Shown one piece after another: positions 24,516 to 36,150 of a stretch of 64,000 bases of DNA. Position 1 is the stretch's first letter. Each line of letters starts with the position of its first letter. Location: contig NC_054536.1 in NCBI RefSeq assembly GCF_017654505.1, positions 36,622,970 to 36,686,969 on the forward strand, written 5' to 3'. The position numbers and the translations under genes are program-made. The stretch comes from Polyodon spathula (lineage: Eukaryota; Chordata; Actinopteri; Acipenseriformes; Polyodontidae). A model generated the notes under the pieces. That model worked only from the letters and a program-made list of their open reading frames with translations, did not search any database and had not been told where the DNA came from.

Positions 24516-24860
24516 CTAAGGCTGTTCACAATCAATACAGGTAAAGCACTTTATTTTTATGGCACTTGCCAACTTGACATTGGTGTCTCTTGCAGCTTCA
24601 GCTGTTGGTACATGCTTGGCAGTCTCCCTCTGTTCCAAATGCTTCTTGCAAAGTTCCTGTACTAACTGTAAAATATATTCCCTCCTTAGTAAATTCTTCT
24701 CTGTGCATTCTCTGCAAAGAACCCAGGAGTTGATGGCTGCTAGGTCCAGTACATTGTAAAACACTTGATCAGGTCACCATTGGGAGCCAGCTTTCACAGA
24801 ATACTTCTGTGCCTTTTGATTCAAAACATAAACTCCATATTTTGTTGTGTTGTAAAACTC
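24516..24860 (-). pseudogene. piggyBac-like transposase C-terminal piece
   Basis: Read from 24860 downwards: VYVLNQKAQKYSVKAGSQW, a stop where Arg/Trp is usual, then FYNVLDLAAINSWVLCRE. The latter matches the conserved block around the last catalytic Asp of piggyBac transposases (Phe-(x)2-(Ile/Val)-Leu-Asp-(Leu/Val)-Ala-x-Ile-Asn). A charged helix follows with RREYILQLVQELCKKHLEQ, and the piece ends CFTCIDCEQP, perhaps the start of the Cys-rich finger. The nonsense codon and loss of the N-terminus make it a relic. Confidence 0.8.
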
Positions 24861-25315
24861 CAAGGACACTGGTATTTATTTTCACTAGTCCCGATGCAAA
24901 TTGCCTGACCAAAGCAGCGCAGCTTGCAAGCAGGCGCCAGCCATTCAAAAGGCTGATTGAAAGACAACAGGCTGTCAGTCATTCACTCAGGCAGAGTTAA
25001 GAATAATCTAATTACAGCTAAACACATTGCAGACTGGTAAATAAAAATAATAAAGTAGAATACCATTCTGTATAATCACAATACAATTGTTTTTTGTGTG
25101 GCCATCAATTTGACTGCTCCCTAGGCTTTTAGGTATAATGTGATATATCTCCTTTATTTCTGCACTCCCGCGTTTCCTGCTTTGTGAGAGTATTTAATAC
25201 ATACAGACAGAAAGGTACATGAACGCACAGCCCCATATGTATTACATGACTGGAGAAAATTACATTTTAAAACCAAAAAAACGCCTAAATGACGGCCGTG
25301 GGGCTTCTAGTGTTA
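24516..25315 (-). mobile_element. piggyBac-like transposon fragment
   Basis: The right edge reads GACGGCCGTGGGGCTTCTAG and then TGTTAA. Read inward it starts TTAA then CACTAGAAGCCCCACGG, which fits a piggyBac-type end at a TTAA target. A transposase C-terminal piece lies further in. Only about 0.8 kb separates the end from the C-terminus, so most of the coding region is deleted. No left TTAA end was found. Confidence 0.7.
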
Positions 25316-25812
25316 AACAACTAGCCACTATGCTAAAATTGGCCTAAATTGAAATTTAACATGTATTTGGCTTTTCTAAGCAATTTGAATACCAATAGAT
25401 ATCTGAAGAGCATTTTAGTGTACATTAATTACTGTCTCAACCCTGAAGAAATCCACTATTAGATATAACAAACAGGCAGTTCAAATTAAAGACAAATTAA
25501 AGCTGCAGAAATACGATTTAAGAGATTATGGCGATCATTTTGAATTTTGGCAGACATCTAGGATTTAAGACAAAATTTGAGTTGGCCCAAGGGCAAATTT
25601 CATTCGGTCTGTGTATAGGATGAGGACACTGAGAAAACATTAACATGAAAAGTCCTTAGTTTCCATGGCATTTACCTGCCTATTTCTCTTACTAGGGTAT
25701 GCTTTTATAAGGGTATATATACATAAAAAAAATGGAGGATGATTTTTTTATGCAGAGTGTTCTTAATAAAAGATGATAAAACAAAAAGTAATAATAACTT
25801 CTATTGTTTTAG
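25316..25812. other. Noncoding stretch, probably intron
   Basis: No gene or repeat recognised between the piggyBac end and the next candidate exon. Confidence 0.45.
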
Positions 25813-25881
25813 GTTGAAACACCACAGCTTGTTGAAATCCAGCTAAGGTGCCTTCGAGGTGTTAAAGATAAACTGTCTTAA
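25813..25881 (+). CDS. Candidate exon 3 of unnamed gene, two possible ends
   Basis: The acceptor CTATTGTTTTAG is good. The frame reads VETPQLVEIQL in phase with the exon at 21103. There are two readings. In one, a donor GTGCCT after 25847 ends the exon with two bases (AG) that join the exon at 28858 to give Ser. In the other, the frame runs on through RCLRGVKDKLS to a TAA at 25879-25881, giving a shorter protein. The donor is weak, so both are open, and alternative use is possible. Confidence 0.5.
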   Translation, partial: VETPQLVEIQLRCLRGVKDKLS

Positions 25882-26352
25882 TGAAGTGTCACCCTCAAGG
25901 TCTCGCTTTACAGCCAACTTGGAGGCTATGTCCTTCACTGGTCTAAAGCAAAAGAACATCTCAACGGTGGGATAACAAAGCCAGTCCAACGCAATTGGAG
26001 CTTTTACAGCATGTCAACTAGAGTGTGTATACTGTAAGCACAAGCTGTTTCAGATAAGTAAAATCACCAAGCAATGGACACATTTGTCCCACTTTATGGT
26101 GATGGATATGTTTTTATTCAAGACAGGAAGGACAGGATGTGATGTGTTGTTCTGTGATTCATTCCACAAAATGCACTTTATTGAAAAGATGATGAGGGAA
26201 TCATCTGAAACTAATTTTTAGATTATTATCAAGCAAAAAAATAAAAATGGAGTTATGATATTAAAGTAATTCCAACACTAGAGCATGATTTGGAAAAAAA
26301 GGTGATTCTTTTGAAAAAGTACAAGGAAAAAAAAATTGCTGTGATAAAACTC
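25882..26352. other. Noncoding stretch
   Basis: No gene or repeat recognised. Confidence 0.5.
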
Positions 26353-27051
26353 TGTGGCAAAGTGATTAATAGTGTTCTGGTGCAGGAGTGCTGTGGTGAT
26401 CAATAAACAGACAGACAACGATAATCCAGGTGCAGTGGTGTTTTATTTGTACAATCCAAAGTCTGATGACGGAAAGACAAAAATAATAATAATGACAACA
26501 GGCAATACAGCAGTGTGTATTGCTACATTTAAATCCACGGGTTGGTCCCGAAATAATAGTCCTGATCTTAAACACCCACACGTAACACAAAACACAAACA
26601 CAAGTCTACAGTGAGTGCTATAGTGCTCGTGGTGTCAATACAGTTGTTCGTGAACAATGGTGCAGTGATGTCCAGGTAAGCGCTGACCTTTGGTGACCGC
26701 TCCGGATCGTGTTTAGCCATTTAATAACCTCAAACAAGTATAATTAGAAATGACAAAAACAAACAAAACACTCCCGATAAGATGGTTTTTTTCAGCATTA
26801 ACCATACAAAGGAACAGATCACTTTGCTATGTCCCCTTTTGTACAGTCCCCTTTTGTACAGACTTCCATCTAACCCTGGGAATTAATTATCTGGCCATCC
26901 AGTTCAGGACACTCTGTTCTGTTTGCACAGCGCCCTCACATTCTGTCTCTGTCGCAACCTCAAACAGTCATGTTTACTTTTAATGGGAGAACAAGTTATA
27001 GGGAAGAAACAGGGGATACAAACAATTTATGGGTAAAACATATTACCAACA
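26353..27051 (-). mobile_element. Probable solo LTR with 5-bp target duplication
   Basis: The segment reads TGTGGCAAAG at the left and ACCAACA at the right, TG...CA form, flanked on both sides by AACTC (26348-26352 and 27052-27056). An AATAAA signal on the minus strand (plus 26442-26447) with a T/G-rich stretch after it sets the orientation. At 699 bp it is a normal LTR length. There is no primer-binding site or internal region, so recombination probably removed the rest. It contains an exact 15-bp tandem duplication, GTCCCCTTTTGTACA, at 26831 and 26846. A 5-bp match could be chance, hence the moderate score. Confidence 0.5.
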
Positions 27052-27056
27052 AACTC

Positions 27057-28388
27057 GAGACATAAATGCTCACGTGATAGTGTATTCTGGTCCACATATT
27101 ATTCCATTTAGATACAAAAAAAGTGATTCTATAATTTTTATTAGCGTGTATCTCTATTTTTTTTTAAACTTTATTTTTTCCCCAATAGTTTACACCTTGC
27201 CTGTAGACTAAAGTATAGATTGAAAGGGTTGTGAAAAGGTATTTCAAACATCTACTGTGTATTTGTAAGAGGTGGAAAGGCAGTATATTGAAATGTGCTG
27301 GGGTACCTCTGTTTTACTGCAAGGGAATCCAATATGAATATAACAGCAACTTTTCAAACATGACATTGAATCCATGCATGTAAATCAAACTGGATATGTA
27401 TTATTCATTATTATAAGAGCATAGTATTTTATTGGATTGAAAATGAAGTACAAATGCTGTGAAAAATTTAGTGTCTTTTCTAAGGGTTTCAGAACACTTA
27501 TCATGCAGACAGTGAGACTTGGCTATCTCTCATAATAATAATAAAAAAAATAGCAATCTAAGTATTTAAAAGTAGCAGTCTTTGATAAACATAGCCTGAT
27601 ACTTGAAAATACATTTTTAATATGCTGTCAGATTTCATATTTTATGCACCCTTAAATGCTAATGTGATATATAAGGAATATTGTTAATATCCGAGTCATA
27701 TTAGTCATACTCAGAATTTCTTTCTCTAAATTGCCTTCATGATACAGCATTTATCAGGAACTGATTAACATGACCTAAGGTACTTATTCTTAAAATATGA
27801 TGAGTCCAACAATTTTTGTGGATTATTTTCCATATGTCAGCAAAGGGATATTGATTTTTAATTTAGTAAAAAAAATGAGTTAGTATTTAGAAAATATGTA
27901 TTTGTGGTAATTCATTAGACACATAGTTGAAACAGTTTGTCTTTATATGCTGTTAACAGTCTGGGACTGCATCTTATCTGTACAAGACCAGAAATGAAAA
28001 GTATTATTAAAGTAGTAATTAAGAAATAATTAATACAACCTTCGCTCCATCACATGACCTTCAAACTAAAGAGCAAAAGCCACAGTGAGAGTCTAGAACA
28101 TTGACTACTTTTGCTGAAAGGTAATGCATGTAAAGCCATACTACAGTTCTATAACTGCTAGTGCAAACAAGCCTGGCTGATTTATATTGTAGTTCTGAAA
28201 CTGGATTGGAAACAGCTAAGGGAATGAGCACCCCCAGTCTCTTGCCCTGTTGATCACCACAACTGCTTTGAATGACTCAGTATTATTAATATTAATCAAA
28301 TGCATGGTTTTAAAATCAAATTCACTCAAATAGAAAAACCCACGCTATGTATTGTTTTAAATTATGATTTTGTAGTAGTTTGAGACAG

Positions 28389-28426
<38 letters not shown>

Positions 28427-28493
28427 CAATAGTAAGTTTGAGGCTTTCTGGATACCTCAAATTATTATTCCCCTGTCCAACTATAAAATATAC

Positions 28494-28529
<36 letters not shown>

Positions 28530-28857
28530 ACTTCCTTTTCTATGATGCTCAACAGATTGCTGACCTTAGTAATCAATTCAATAGCTTAAAGGTTGAACGC
28601 CTTCATATCCTACTGCATATGGACTGAGTCAAGCAGCTTTGTTAGAATTCTGTTTAGAATTGTGTTTGCTGTAAATATGAGGATCAGGGTTGTATGAGAA
28701 TATCAGTTTTTTTTTTCTTCTCATGCCTGCATTGCCCATGTTATCTTGTAATTTCTGGAGTTCTAGTTGTGGGTTATAAGAGGAAATAAGGAATTAGCAA
28801 TTGTAAGAGGAAGCTAAGAGCTTATTTTTTTCTTTGTGCAATTGTTGTTGGTTTTAG
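27057..28857. other. Noncoding stretch, probably intron
   Basis: AT-rich with no exon recognised. Long T (28391-28422) and A (28498-28526) runs face each other about 75 bases apart and could pair as a hairpin. Confidence 0.5.
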
Positions 28858-29152
28858 CGAAAAGCTGCTGTTCAATTTTATCTTTCTTAAAGATTCTTAT
28901 GAGGCTTCTCATGAAACTAGGTTGGCCCATGATTTTTATGTGGTATTTATTTCAACTGGGAAGCATAAGATTCAACATCTTAATATTGAAGAAAGAAGCA
29001 GGGCATGTGATGATGAACAAAATATCTGGATTTTTTCCCAGTCTAATCATTTTTCTGAAGTCCGTCTCCAGTTATTTTTATGCTCACAGTTTCTACGGGC
29101 TCTTTTGACAGCATTGCTAAAGGAGAAAAAGAAAAAGAAAAGATTTGATTAA
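28858..29152 (+). CDS. Candidate terminal exon of unnamed plus-strand gene
   Basis: The acceptor TTGTTGGTTTTAG is followed by one base completing a split codon and 97 open codons, the longest protein-like frame in the window outside transposons. It starts EKLLFNFIFLKDSYEASHE, continues through HDFYVVFISTGKHKIQHLN, reads NHFSEVRLQLFLCSQF before a Leu-rich helix, and ends in a run of lysines then RFD and TAA. The start phase fits the short form of the exon at 25813. The middle alternates hydrophobic and polar residues as in beta strands, followed by a helix; a small folded domain with a basic, possibly nuclear-targeting tail is likely. I cannot name the family. Confidence 0.6.
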
Positions 29153-31061
29153 GCTGTCTTCTTGCAATCTGGACCTAATGATTTTAACTTTCCAGAAGAC
29201 TGTTACAAAATGTGGTTAATCTGTTTTTAATGAAACCTGATACTCATAATGGGTTAATAACAGGTGCCATAGGGTAAGGGCATTTCTGTAGCATGTGTTT
29301 CTGTTTCATTTCAGCCTGACAAATTCCTTTGTGTATATTACTGTGACTGACTTATCATGTGTTTATACAGCAGAACTTTTGTTTTGCATCTTTCGAAAAC
29401 CTTTTTTGGCCATGTTTTATACTTTAACTTTACTATAGCTATAAATATAAACCATACATGTAATTATGCAATAGTTTGCCCTAAATGTGACTATAAATGT
29501 TAGACAAAACCTATTGTTTTTCAGGCAGCGCAATATATTTGGACGAATATAAATGATTTCTATAGCAAAACAAGTCGTCAACCTTTCTATTATAAGCTGA
29601 GTATGAAATATTTTAGTAGGAATTCATAAAGTAGTATGTTTTTGCATTTATTTCACTACATTTGTACTACATTTACATGGTAACATCATATGTTTAAGTT
29701 GGAAGTACAAGTCCAACATTTCTTTTTCTGATTATTTAAGTTGCCTCATTATTTAAGGTGTTTTGGCTACTTTTATACTTTTGATGGCTTTTTGTGAAAT
29801 ATCTACATTACCAACCCATCATTTGGCCATTATAAATCTCTGCCTTCAATAACCTTCAGGAAAATAGCTTAAGCCATAAGCCACCGCATCGGGTCAGTCG
29901 TTGTATCAATTATTGTTAAAGCAAAGACAATGTTTTAAATGTACTTTACTAATAATGAAATATAAACACTGTCACAAAGTACATGTGATTTACTGGTTAA
30001 ACACTGTAGATGTATGTTGTTTAGTCATTAGGAAGTATACATAATCATATCCTCTTTCTATTATACATATAGATTGCCTGCTAAAAGTGACTTTCAATCA
30101 GGCATGGTCTTCATCTTTGAACTGTTTCTTCCTCCTGAAACAAACATCCACAAGAATCAATGCCTTTTGCTAAGAAGCCATTAATATCCCAGGATTGACC
30201 AGTTATGAAAAATTGAGGAGCTGATCTCATATGATCTGGACAACTGGTTGTGCAATATTTATTTTCAGGTATGCTGTTTGATGCAAAACACCTGCAATTA
30301 CAGCCCATTAAACCGATATTCAAATTAACAAATGCAATTACCTGATTTTGAACTAAGCATGACATTATAGTAAATGAGCATGTGCATGCTAAATTTTTTA
30401 CCATAAAAAAAACTATCTATCAGACTTGGCTTAAGAAATTTCTGATGTAGACTGGCAGACATATTTTGATAATAATATTGTAAGTAATTGGGCATCATTG
30501 TTTAATTAATATAAACTAAAATATATACTATTTGTTGCCATGATGTATGGTACGGTATTTGTTGCCATGTACAGTTACTAGTTAATCACTAACATTCAAA
30601 TTAAGTAGAAATGAAGGTTACTAAAGTTTAGAAAAGAAAAGTATTGGTCATAATTACTGATACTAATTCAGCCTGTTTCAGTATTGGTCGAACATTCTTT
30701 GTATTTATAGGAGAAATGGTTCTAATGACCTTTCAAATCATTTAAAAATCTGAGGAATATTATTTACCACTCCTCTCAACAAAGACAGTTTAAGTGCTCA
30801 ATACTTAAAGACTAAACATTTAATAAAAATCTATATCAACTTTATTTTACTTAGGGGAATAATTTTAAAATGAATAGAGGGTGTCAGTACTTCTGGGCAC
30901 TACTGTACTGTAAGCCAGTATTCAGTGGAATGTTTAATTCTTGGAATGTTGTTATATCTATATCAGGACTTAGATTTTTTTTTTTTTCCGTTAAAAAAAC
31001 AAACAAACAAAAACATGAATTGATGGGACTGGCATGTTTCTATGTAATCAAACTTCCACAG
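29153..31061. other. Noncoding stretch downstream of candidate gene
   Basis: The first part would be 3' untranslated sequence. A 34-codon open segment after an acceptor at 29525-29629 and a minus-strand frame at 30111-30404 were weighed and not called. Confidence 0.45.
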
Positions 31062-31248
31062 CCCAGGCAGAAAGAGTATGAGGTCACCCTTCAAATCCCT
31101 CCACATGTTCATCAAAGTTCAGATTGCTTTTATGCCTGTGAAAAAACTGAAGAGGGCCAAAAAGGTTGCCACTCCCAGAAGTCTATTCTTACGAGATCAC
31201 AGCTCAGCCGGTCCGCTCACTGTAGATGCTCCTTTGCATCCCTGCAAG
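31062..31248 (+). CDS. Candidate internal exon, unnamed
   Basis: After CTTCCACAG comes a segment of 62 open codons ending at a donor-like GTTAGT. The peptide begins PRQKEYEVTLQIPPHVHQ and contains SDCFYACEKTEEGQKG, with a plausible residue mix and several Cys and Ser. The segment is more GC-rich than its flanks. It lies past the stop of the candidate gene ending at 29152, so it would belong to another gene or be a relic. No partner exon was found. Confidence 0.3.
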
Positions 31249-33867
31249 GTTAGTTAAGTCTATCCTTTTATCACCATTTGTTCTATATCGTTAAATTGTT
31301 ATGTTCCAGAAGGTTGTTCAGCTCCCTGGCGGTGCTAATGCGTTTGTTCAGAGATACCAAAATCAAATTATATTATTAGAACTCTCACCGTACCCCCTAG
31401 AAAGATTGACAGCCCAACCCAGGGGCAGACCTATAGTGAAAGCCCTCACCAATCATCGACCTCCAATTTAGGTAGGGAACATCAGCATGGTCACACTTAC
31501 TTCAATACGAAAAGACATTTGGAGTGGACAAGACTAACTAGAGATTCACTTGCAAAACTTTCTGTTTCTGAAACTTCCAGCAGACTAACTTATAAAAATA
31601 TATTTACAGTGGTAAATTATCTCTTTAATAGAGAGGTTTAGCAGGATGTTGTTTTGCTCAACCAACAGAGAAAGCATGCACAGTATATTTTAAAATATTT
31701 TCTGCTAGACCTCTGTGAAATCTGGCCAACAATTAATACATGAGTAGCCCCCTTCTAACCATAGCTGCTCTGCAGCAGAAGCAGCAGAAGTAGCAGCAAC
31801 TGCCCCTCCATGCATTAAATTTATTTAAACATATTTATAGAGGGAATTCTTTCTGTACTGCAGCGTCTTGTTTTCACAAGACCTTACTGGGAGTAGTAAG
31901 CCTCATCAATCATATTACGTTTATATCAAAATGATTCAAACTTCAATACAACTCGTAGTTAAAACAAGTACTTTGGTTCAAGTAATCTGTCAACCTTTTG
32001 AAACCATTCAAGGTACTATAGAGTTTTAAGTTACAGAAATAACACATCATATTATTCCACACTAAACCACAGAACAGTGAAAACATTTAGTTGAACTAAA
32101 CATACAGTATTATGATCTGATGATAGTTTACATATAGTTATGCCAAGAGGACAGATATAAAAATGCATAAAAGAGTTAATAGAAACAATAAAATAAAATA
32201 CAAGTTGCAATACCTGCTGGGTTGAGATCGTGTATTGACTGCAACCACACATGCCACTACCTACATTCCTAACATAACTCATTTAAACTTTAAGTCTCAT
32301 CATAACCTTACCAAAACATTGTGTCATTCAGATTTAGGCATACATTTCTGAATCGTTCTCTGTCTGCCCATCAAAATCTTGTTAACTCTATGTTGCCATA
32401 GGTTTACTTATTAAATAGCTCTGATTGTGGTGGTGTTCGTGGGATCTACCGAGTTAGAGATTATAAAGATAGATATTTATTTTATTTTATTTTAGAATCA
32501 AAAGCCTGTAACACCTTTGCTGCTAATAAACACATTTTACCTGCAGCGTATTGCCATTTACTTTGTAGGTTTCCTACTTTCTCTTTTAAAAGAAGTACAT
32601 TATGGAAAACATTTTAGTGTATTCTTATTTGTCTGTATATGACATTTATATTTTGATAACCGCTCATCCTAGGACATTCCTTTACAGAAGCATAGTATTG
32701 AGTTGAGTTTATCACAGTATTAATACCTGATTGGCTGACTAATTAAAATATGTATTTTCTGAAGTGAAGAGCACAAGGTTCCATTGTGTATTAATTATAT
32801 TTCTTACAATGATTAAAACTTTTGTTTATGTGGATATTGGCATTTCTGTCCATGTAACATTACGAATGCACTTTAGCTTAAGGCTATAGTTCTGGTGACT
32901 ACATTAGACTGTCACTGCAAAACAACCATTATATTGACTTACATGCATTGCTGGTGGTCTTAACTTTCCAATAATTGTGTCACAATCCAGTGTGTCTATA
33001 TGTGCTATGATGTTTCACATTTTATACTACTGCATAACTGAAAGCTGATAACTGTTTTCTAATCAACTCTTTGACATTTCTAGACAGGTATTTTTTTTTT
33101 TTTTTTTTTTTAAAGCTGCATAAGCTATATAGATTGGTTTGAAATGTCTTATGCCTGGTTTGGGCCAAGATTCAAATAGAAGGAAACTCTAAAGTAGGTA
33201 ATTTCACATTGGCCAGGTTTACATGCAGCTTAGAATAAATATATTATTATATTATTTATATATATATATACATATATATATTATATATATATATATATAT
33301 ATTCTATATATATATATTGTTTCCTTTTGCCTTTTTATAGTTGAACAAGCAAACAAAAACTGAAATGTAACTTTAAACACTTCAAATAAAACAAACATGA
33401 AAATGCCGTTGTAAAGTGAAAGGGGAAAAAACTAATTGTTTTGGTTCTCGTTTATATGTTCCACATAACAGAAAAATATATAATATATGCAATCAATATA
33501 AAAATCACTACACAACATTTCCAACAAGTTGGTTACTGTTTAAGCGAGGCATTTCGGAATGACGTGCTTGTCTTTTTTTCGGACTTGCTCTAAAGCAGCC
33601 GAACACTTTTTTGACCCAGATAGCTTTCCATAGAGATCAATATGCGTGCTCGCACATAATCTCGTTTGTTTACTTTTTTCTGTCTAAAACTCAAGAGCTG
33701 CTGTGTTGATCCTGTGTGTTGTTTTTATTCTCACATATCATGGAGCTCTTTTTCATTTACCATTTTTAAACTGTCATGCAATTTCTGATGAGGCAGTAAA
33801 TAGGTTCAAGCTATTTTTGTCATGTCTAGAAAATACGAACATCTGATTTTTGTATCCGAGTTCATGT
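31249..33867. other. Noncoding stretch
   Basis: No gene recognised. A T run lies near 33090-33110 and an irregular TA array at 33250-33318 is listed separately. Confidence 0.5.
33250..33318. repeat. Irregular (TA)n array
   Basis: TA units broken by ACATA, TTATA and TTCTA steps, so older and less mutable than the pure arrays elsewhere. Confidence 0.9.
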
Positions 33868-34192
33868 CAAAAGAGTGGCGCATCCAGTAAAATCACTCAC
33901 GTAGATTGCAGGATGTGCCCTACAGTCTGGACATCGCCGGTTGACATTGCCAACCGAGGACGGCAGCTCCCAGGGAGCGGCACACAATTGGCTCAGCACT
34001 GCCCATGAGGAGGGAGGGTTAGGTCGGCTGGGGTGTCCTCGGCTCACCATGGACCAGCGACCCCTGTGGTGTGGTCAGGCGCCTGCGGCCTTGCCTGTAA
34101 GCTCACCCCTCTTGAGTCAGCGCAGAGGTGGTAGCGGTGAGCTGAGCTAAACAAACATAATTGGACACAACTAAATTGGGGAAAAAACTACA
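33868..34192 (+). mobile_element. tRNA-derived SINE, copy 2
   Basis: It opens with TGGCGCATCCAG, an A-box-like motif also seen in copy 3 (TGGCTCATCCAG). The GC-rich body ends ATAATTGGACAC and then AACTAAATTGGGG, matching the tail of copy 3 and, more weakly, copy 1. The B box is decayed (CGGTTGACATTGCC). The open frames at 33862-34150 on both strands come from the GC-rich body and are not genes. Confidence 0.7.
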
Positions 34193-35403
34193 TATATATA
34201 TATATGCACTTTGTTTACAAGACTTCAGCAGTACAAATCCAGTTTGTGGTGTACCTTTACACAACTTTCTACTATAACTGAAGACTGCCAAGCAATTCTT
34301 TATTGGCAAACTTCTTTGACCAAATGGGAAAAAAGCAATTCAGTATGAGGAGTTTAAAGACCTCTTCATTCAGTGTTTAAAAAATAATAATAAATTACGT
34401 GACACCATTTATTCAGTGTTTTATATTATTGCCATTTGACTCACTGGAAATGCATTTCATCCCTTGTGCATACATTAATTCCCAGATCCTGCTGATATCT
34501 ATACCCTCAGTGCTCTTCAAAAAATTACTGTCATTGCAGACTACATTGCAGTGACACCATACGGCTCAGTTCATACTACCATTGCCGTGGGAGTTAAACC
34601 TGTTCAAAAGGCTTTGAAGTGACCAAGGCTTATTAGTGACTCTTTTTTTACAAGGTGAGGCAATGTAATAATGTTGATTAGAAAGAAGTACATATTGACC
34701 TTATAATAAGGAATAACCAATTCCCTTGGTAGTCCACATTTGGTGACATATGAGGCAGGCTGAAGTGTCAATGTTTCAACATGTAGGTTCTATAGACATT
34801 GCCATCACAAATATATTGCAAATGTCATGGACTTTCCTATGTTATGTTCTTATGATGTTATATTATCAGGACTCTACATTGAATGAACCTTAATCTAATT
34901 TGTCTAGCTTTGCCTAGAGATAACGATCAACCTCACACCTTGAATGCACCAGGCACTCAGGAAACAAATGGCTAATCAAACCCGTCTCCGTAATTTAATT
35001 AACCCATCTAGGGAGAGAGAGGTGGTTTAGCATAGGAGTCTGAAAAAGAGAGAAAACTGTCTTAAAAGATTTAAGACAAATTTCACATAATGATTTAATA
35101 CCACTATGAGTACAAGATGCAAGCATTTTTATTCTTAAATTGCCTAAAAAATATAGAATAACCCAAGTAATAAATCCCTAAGAGAATTAAACTGTTTGCA
35201 ATGCCTAACTAAAGTCGCAACCAGACATGTCTGGTGTCTAAAGAAATGCAATTTCTTATGGTAAAAATAATGGGAATTCAGAATAAAATCTGAATTATTT
35301 AGCAAAGGTTCTGCATGTTTTAAAGTTTCCCCTTTACAGATTATGATAATCAGACAGAGGAAGGGGGTGAGCAATCAATCAATATTGCAAGCCCATGTGC
35401 TAC
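34193..35403. other. Noncoding stretch; part may be LTR U3
   Basis: AT-rich with no gene recognised. The last few hundred bases may be the upstream part of the LTR that follows, whose left edge I could not define. Confidence 0.45.
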
Positions 35404-36122
35404 AAAATAGCCAATCGGAGCATGCAGCGGGAAATTCAAATAATCTCTTTGTTTGAAAAGTATAAAACCCCTGCTTTAGCCCAGCTCATAGCTGCCCCAG
35501 ACCTTTGATGCTGCCCTAGACCTTTGATGCTGCACCCTACCCTTTGATGGCTGCCCCAGACCTTTTGCTAGCTCCCCCGGACCCGCTAGCCGCCCCAAGC
35601 CTGTGACTGCTGCCTCAGACCTAAGAAGACGCTAAAAAAAAGACTGCACCTGGAGCCCTCAGCTCTAAGTATTTATCCATCAAGGTTGGGAGCCCTGACA
35701 CTCGGAGAAATGCAAGGCAACGGAACCCTGAAAGTGACTACTTTTCAGGCTAGGTAACAATACTCTTAAAATATCTATTCAGGTATTGTGACCCCTTGAG
35801 TCAGTATGTAATAGTATTTCTTTGGTGAATTGTTGTTTTAAACCTTAGTTCTCAATGTAATGCTTTTAATGTGACATTTAATTCTGTAACTGTTTTGTGT
35901 GATTTTCAAACTTATTTTATTGCATGCTTAATAAATACCATCTTTCGAAGAAGAGATTTCCAGTATTAAATCATTTGCTCATGTTGAACTAACACGATTC
36001 ATGAACTTTGAACAGTCTGGAATGTGGTCTATTTTCGACTTGTTGTAACGTGTAAATCCACCATCGTTTTCAGAGAGCGATATTAAAAATGGGTTTGTAC
36101 ATTACAATAGTACCCACAGCTC
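35404..36122 (+). mobile_element. LTR of an endogenous retrovirus-like element, left edge open
   Basis: A CCAAT box (35411-35415) and TATAAAA (35461-35467) are followed by a repetitive leader, and AATAAA near 35929 is followed by T/G-rich sequence, the U3-R-U5 order of an LTR. A tRNA-Gln-type primer-binding site lies just downstream at 36130. The right edge is probably the CA at 36121-36122, with an eight-base gap to the site, longer than usual. No gag, pol or env remnants follow; a SINE starts 200 bases on, so the internal region is gone. Confidence 0.55.
35491..35575 (+). repeat. 19-21-bp minisatellite in the LTR leader
   Basis: Units of the form GCTGCCCTAGACCTTTGAT recur three to four times, then decay. 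They lie just after the TATA box, in the presumed transcribed leader. Confidence 0.8.
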
Positions 36123-36129
36123 TAATTGG

Positions 36130-36150
36130 AGGTCCCACTAAGATCTTGAC
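36130..36150 (+). promoter_or_regulatory. Primer-binding site, tRNA-Gln type
   Basis: TGGAGGTCCCACTAAGAT is complementary, with two mismatches as I recall it, to the 3' end of vertebrate tRNA-Gln including CCA. Starting with TGG directly downstream of an LTR-like promoter is the diagnostic position. Reverse transcription of the element would have started here. Confidence 0.6.

Noticed and set aside
29525..29629. 34 open codons after an acceptor (TTTTTCAG), ending in TAA
   Set aside because: The upstream exon already ends in a stop, and 34 open codons are expected by chance fairly often.
30111..30404. Minus-strand 97-codon frame with a plausible residue mix and several Cys
   Set aside because: An acceptor-like site exists inside, but no donor, partner exon or recognisable motif. 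It stays possible but unsupported.
33862..34150. Open frames on both strands
   Set aside because: They fall within SINE copy 2 and are not protein-like.
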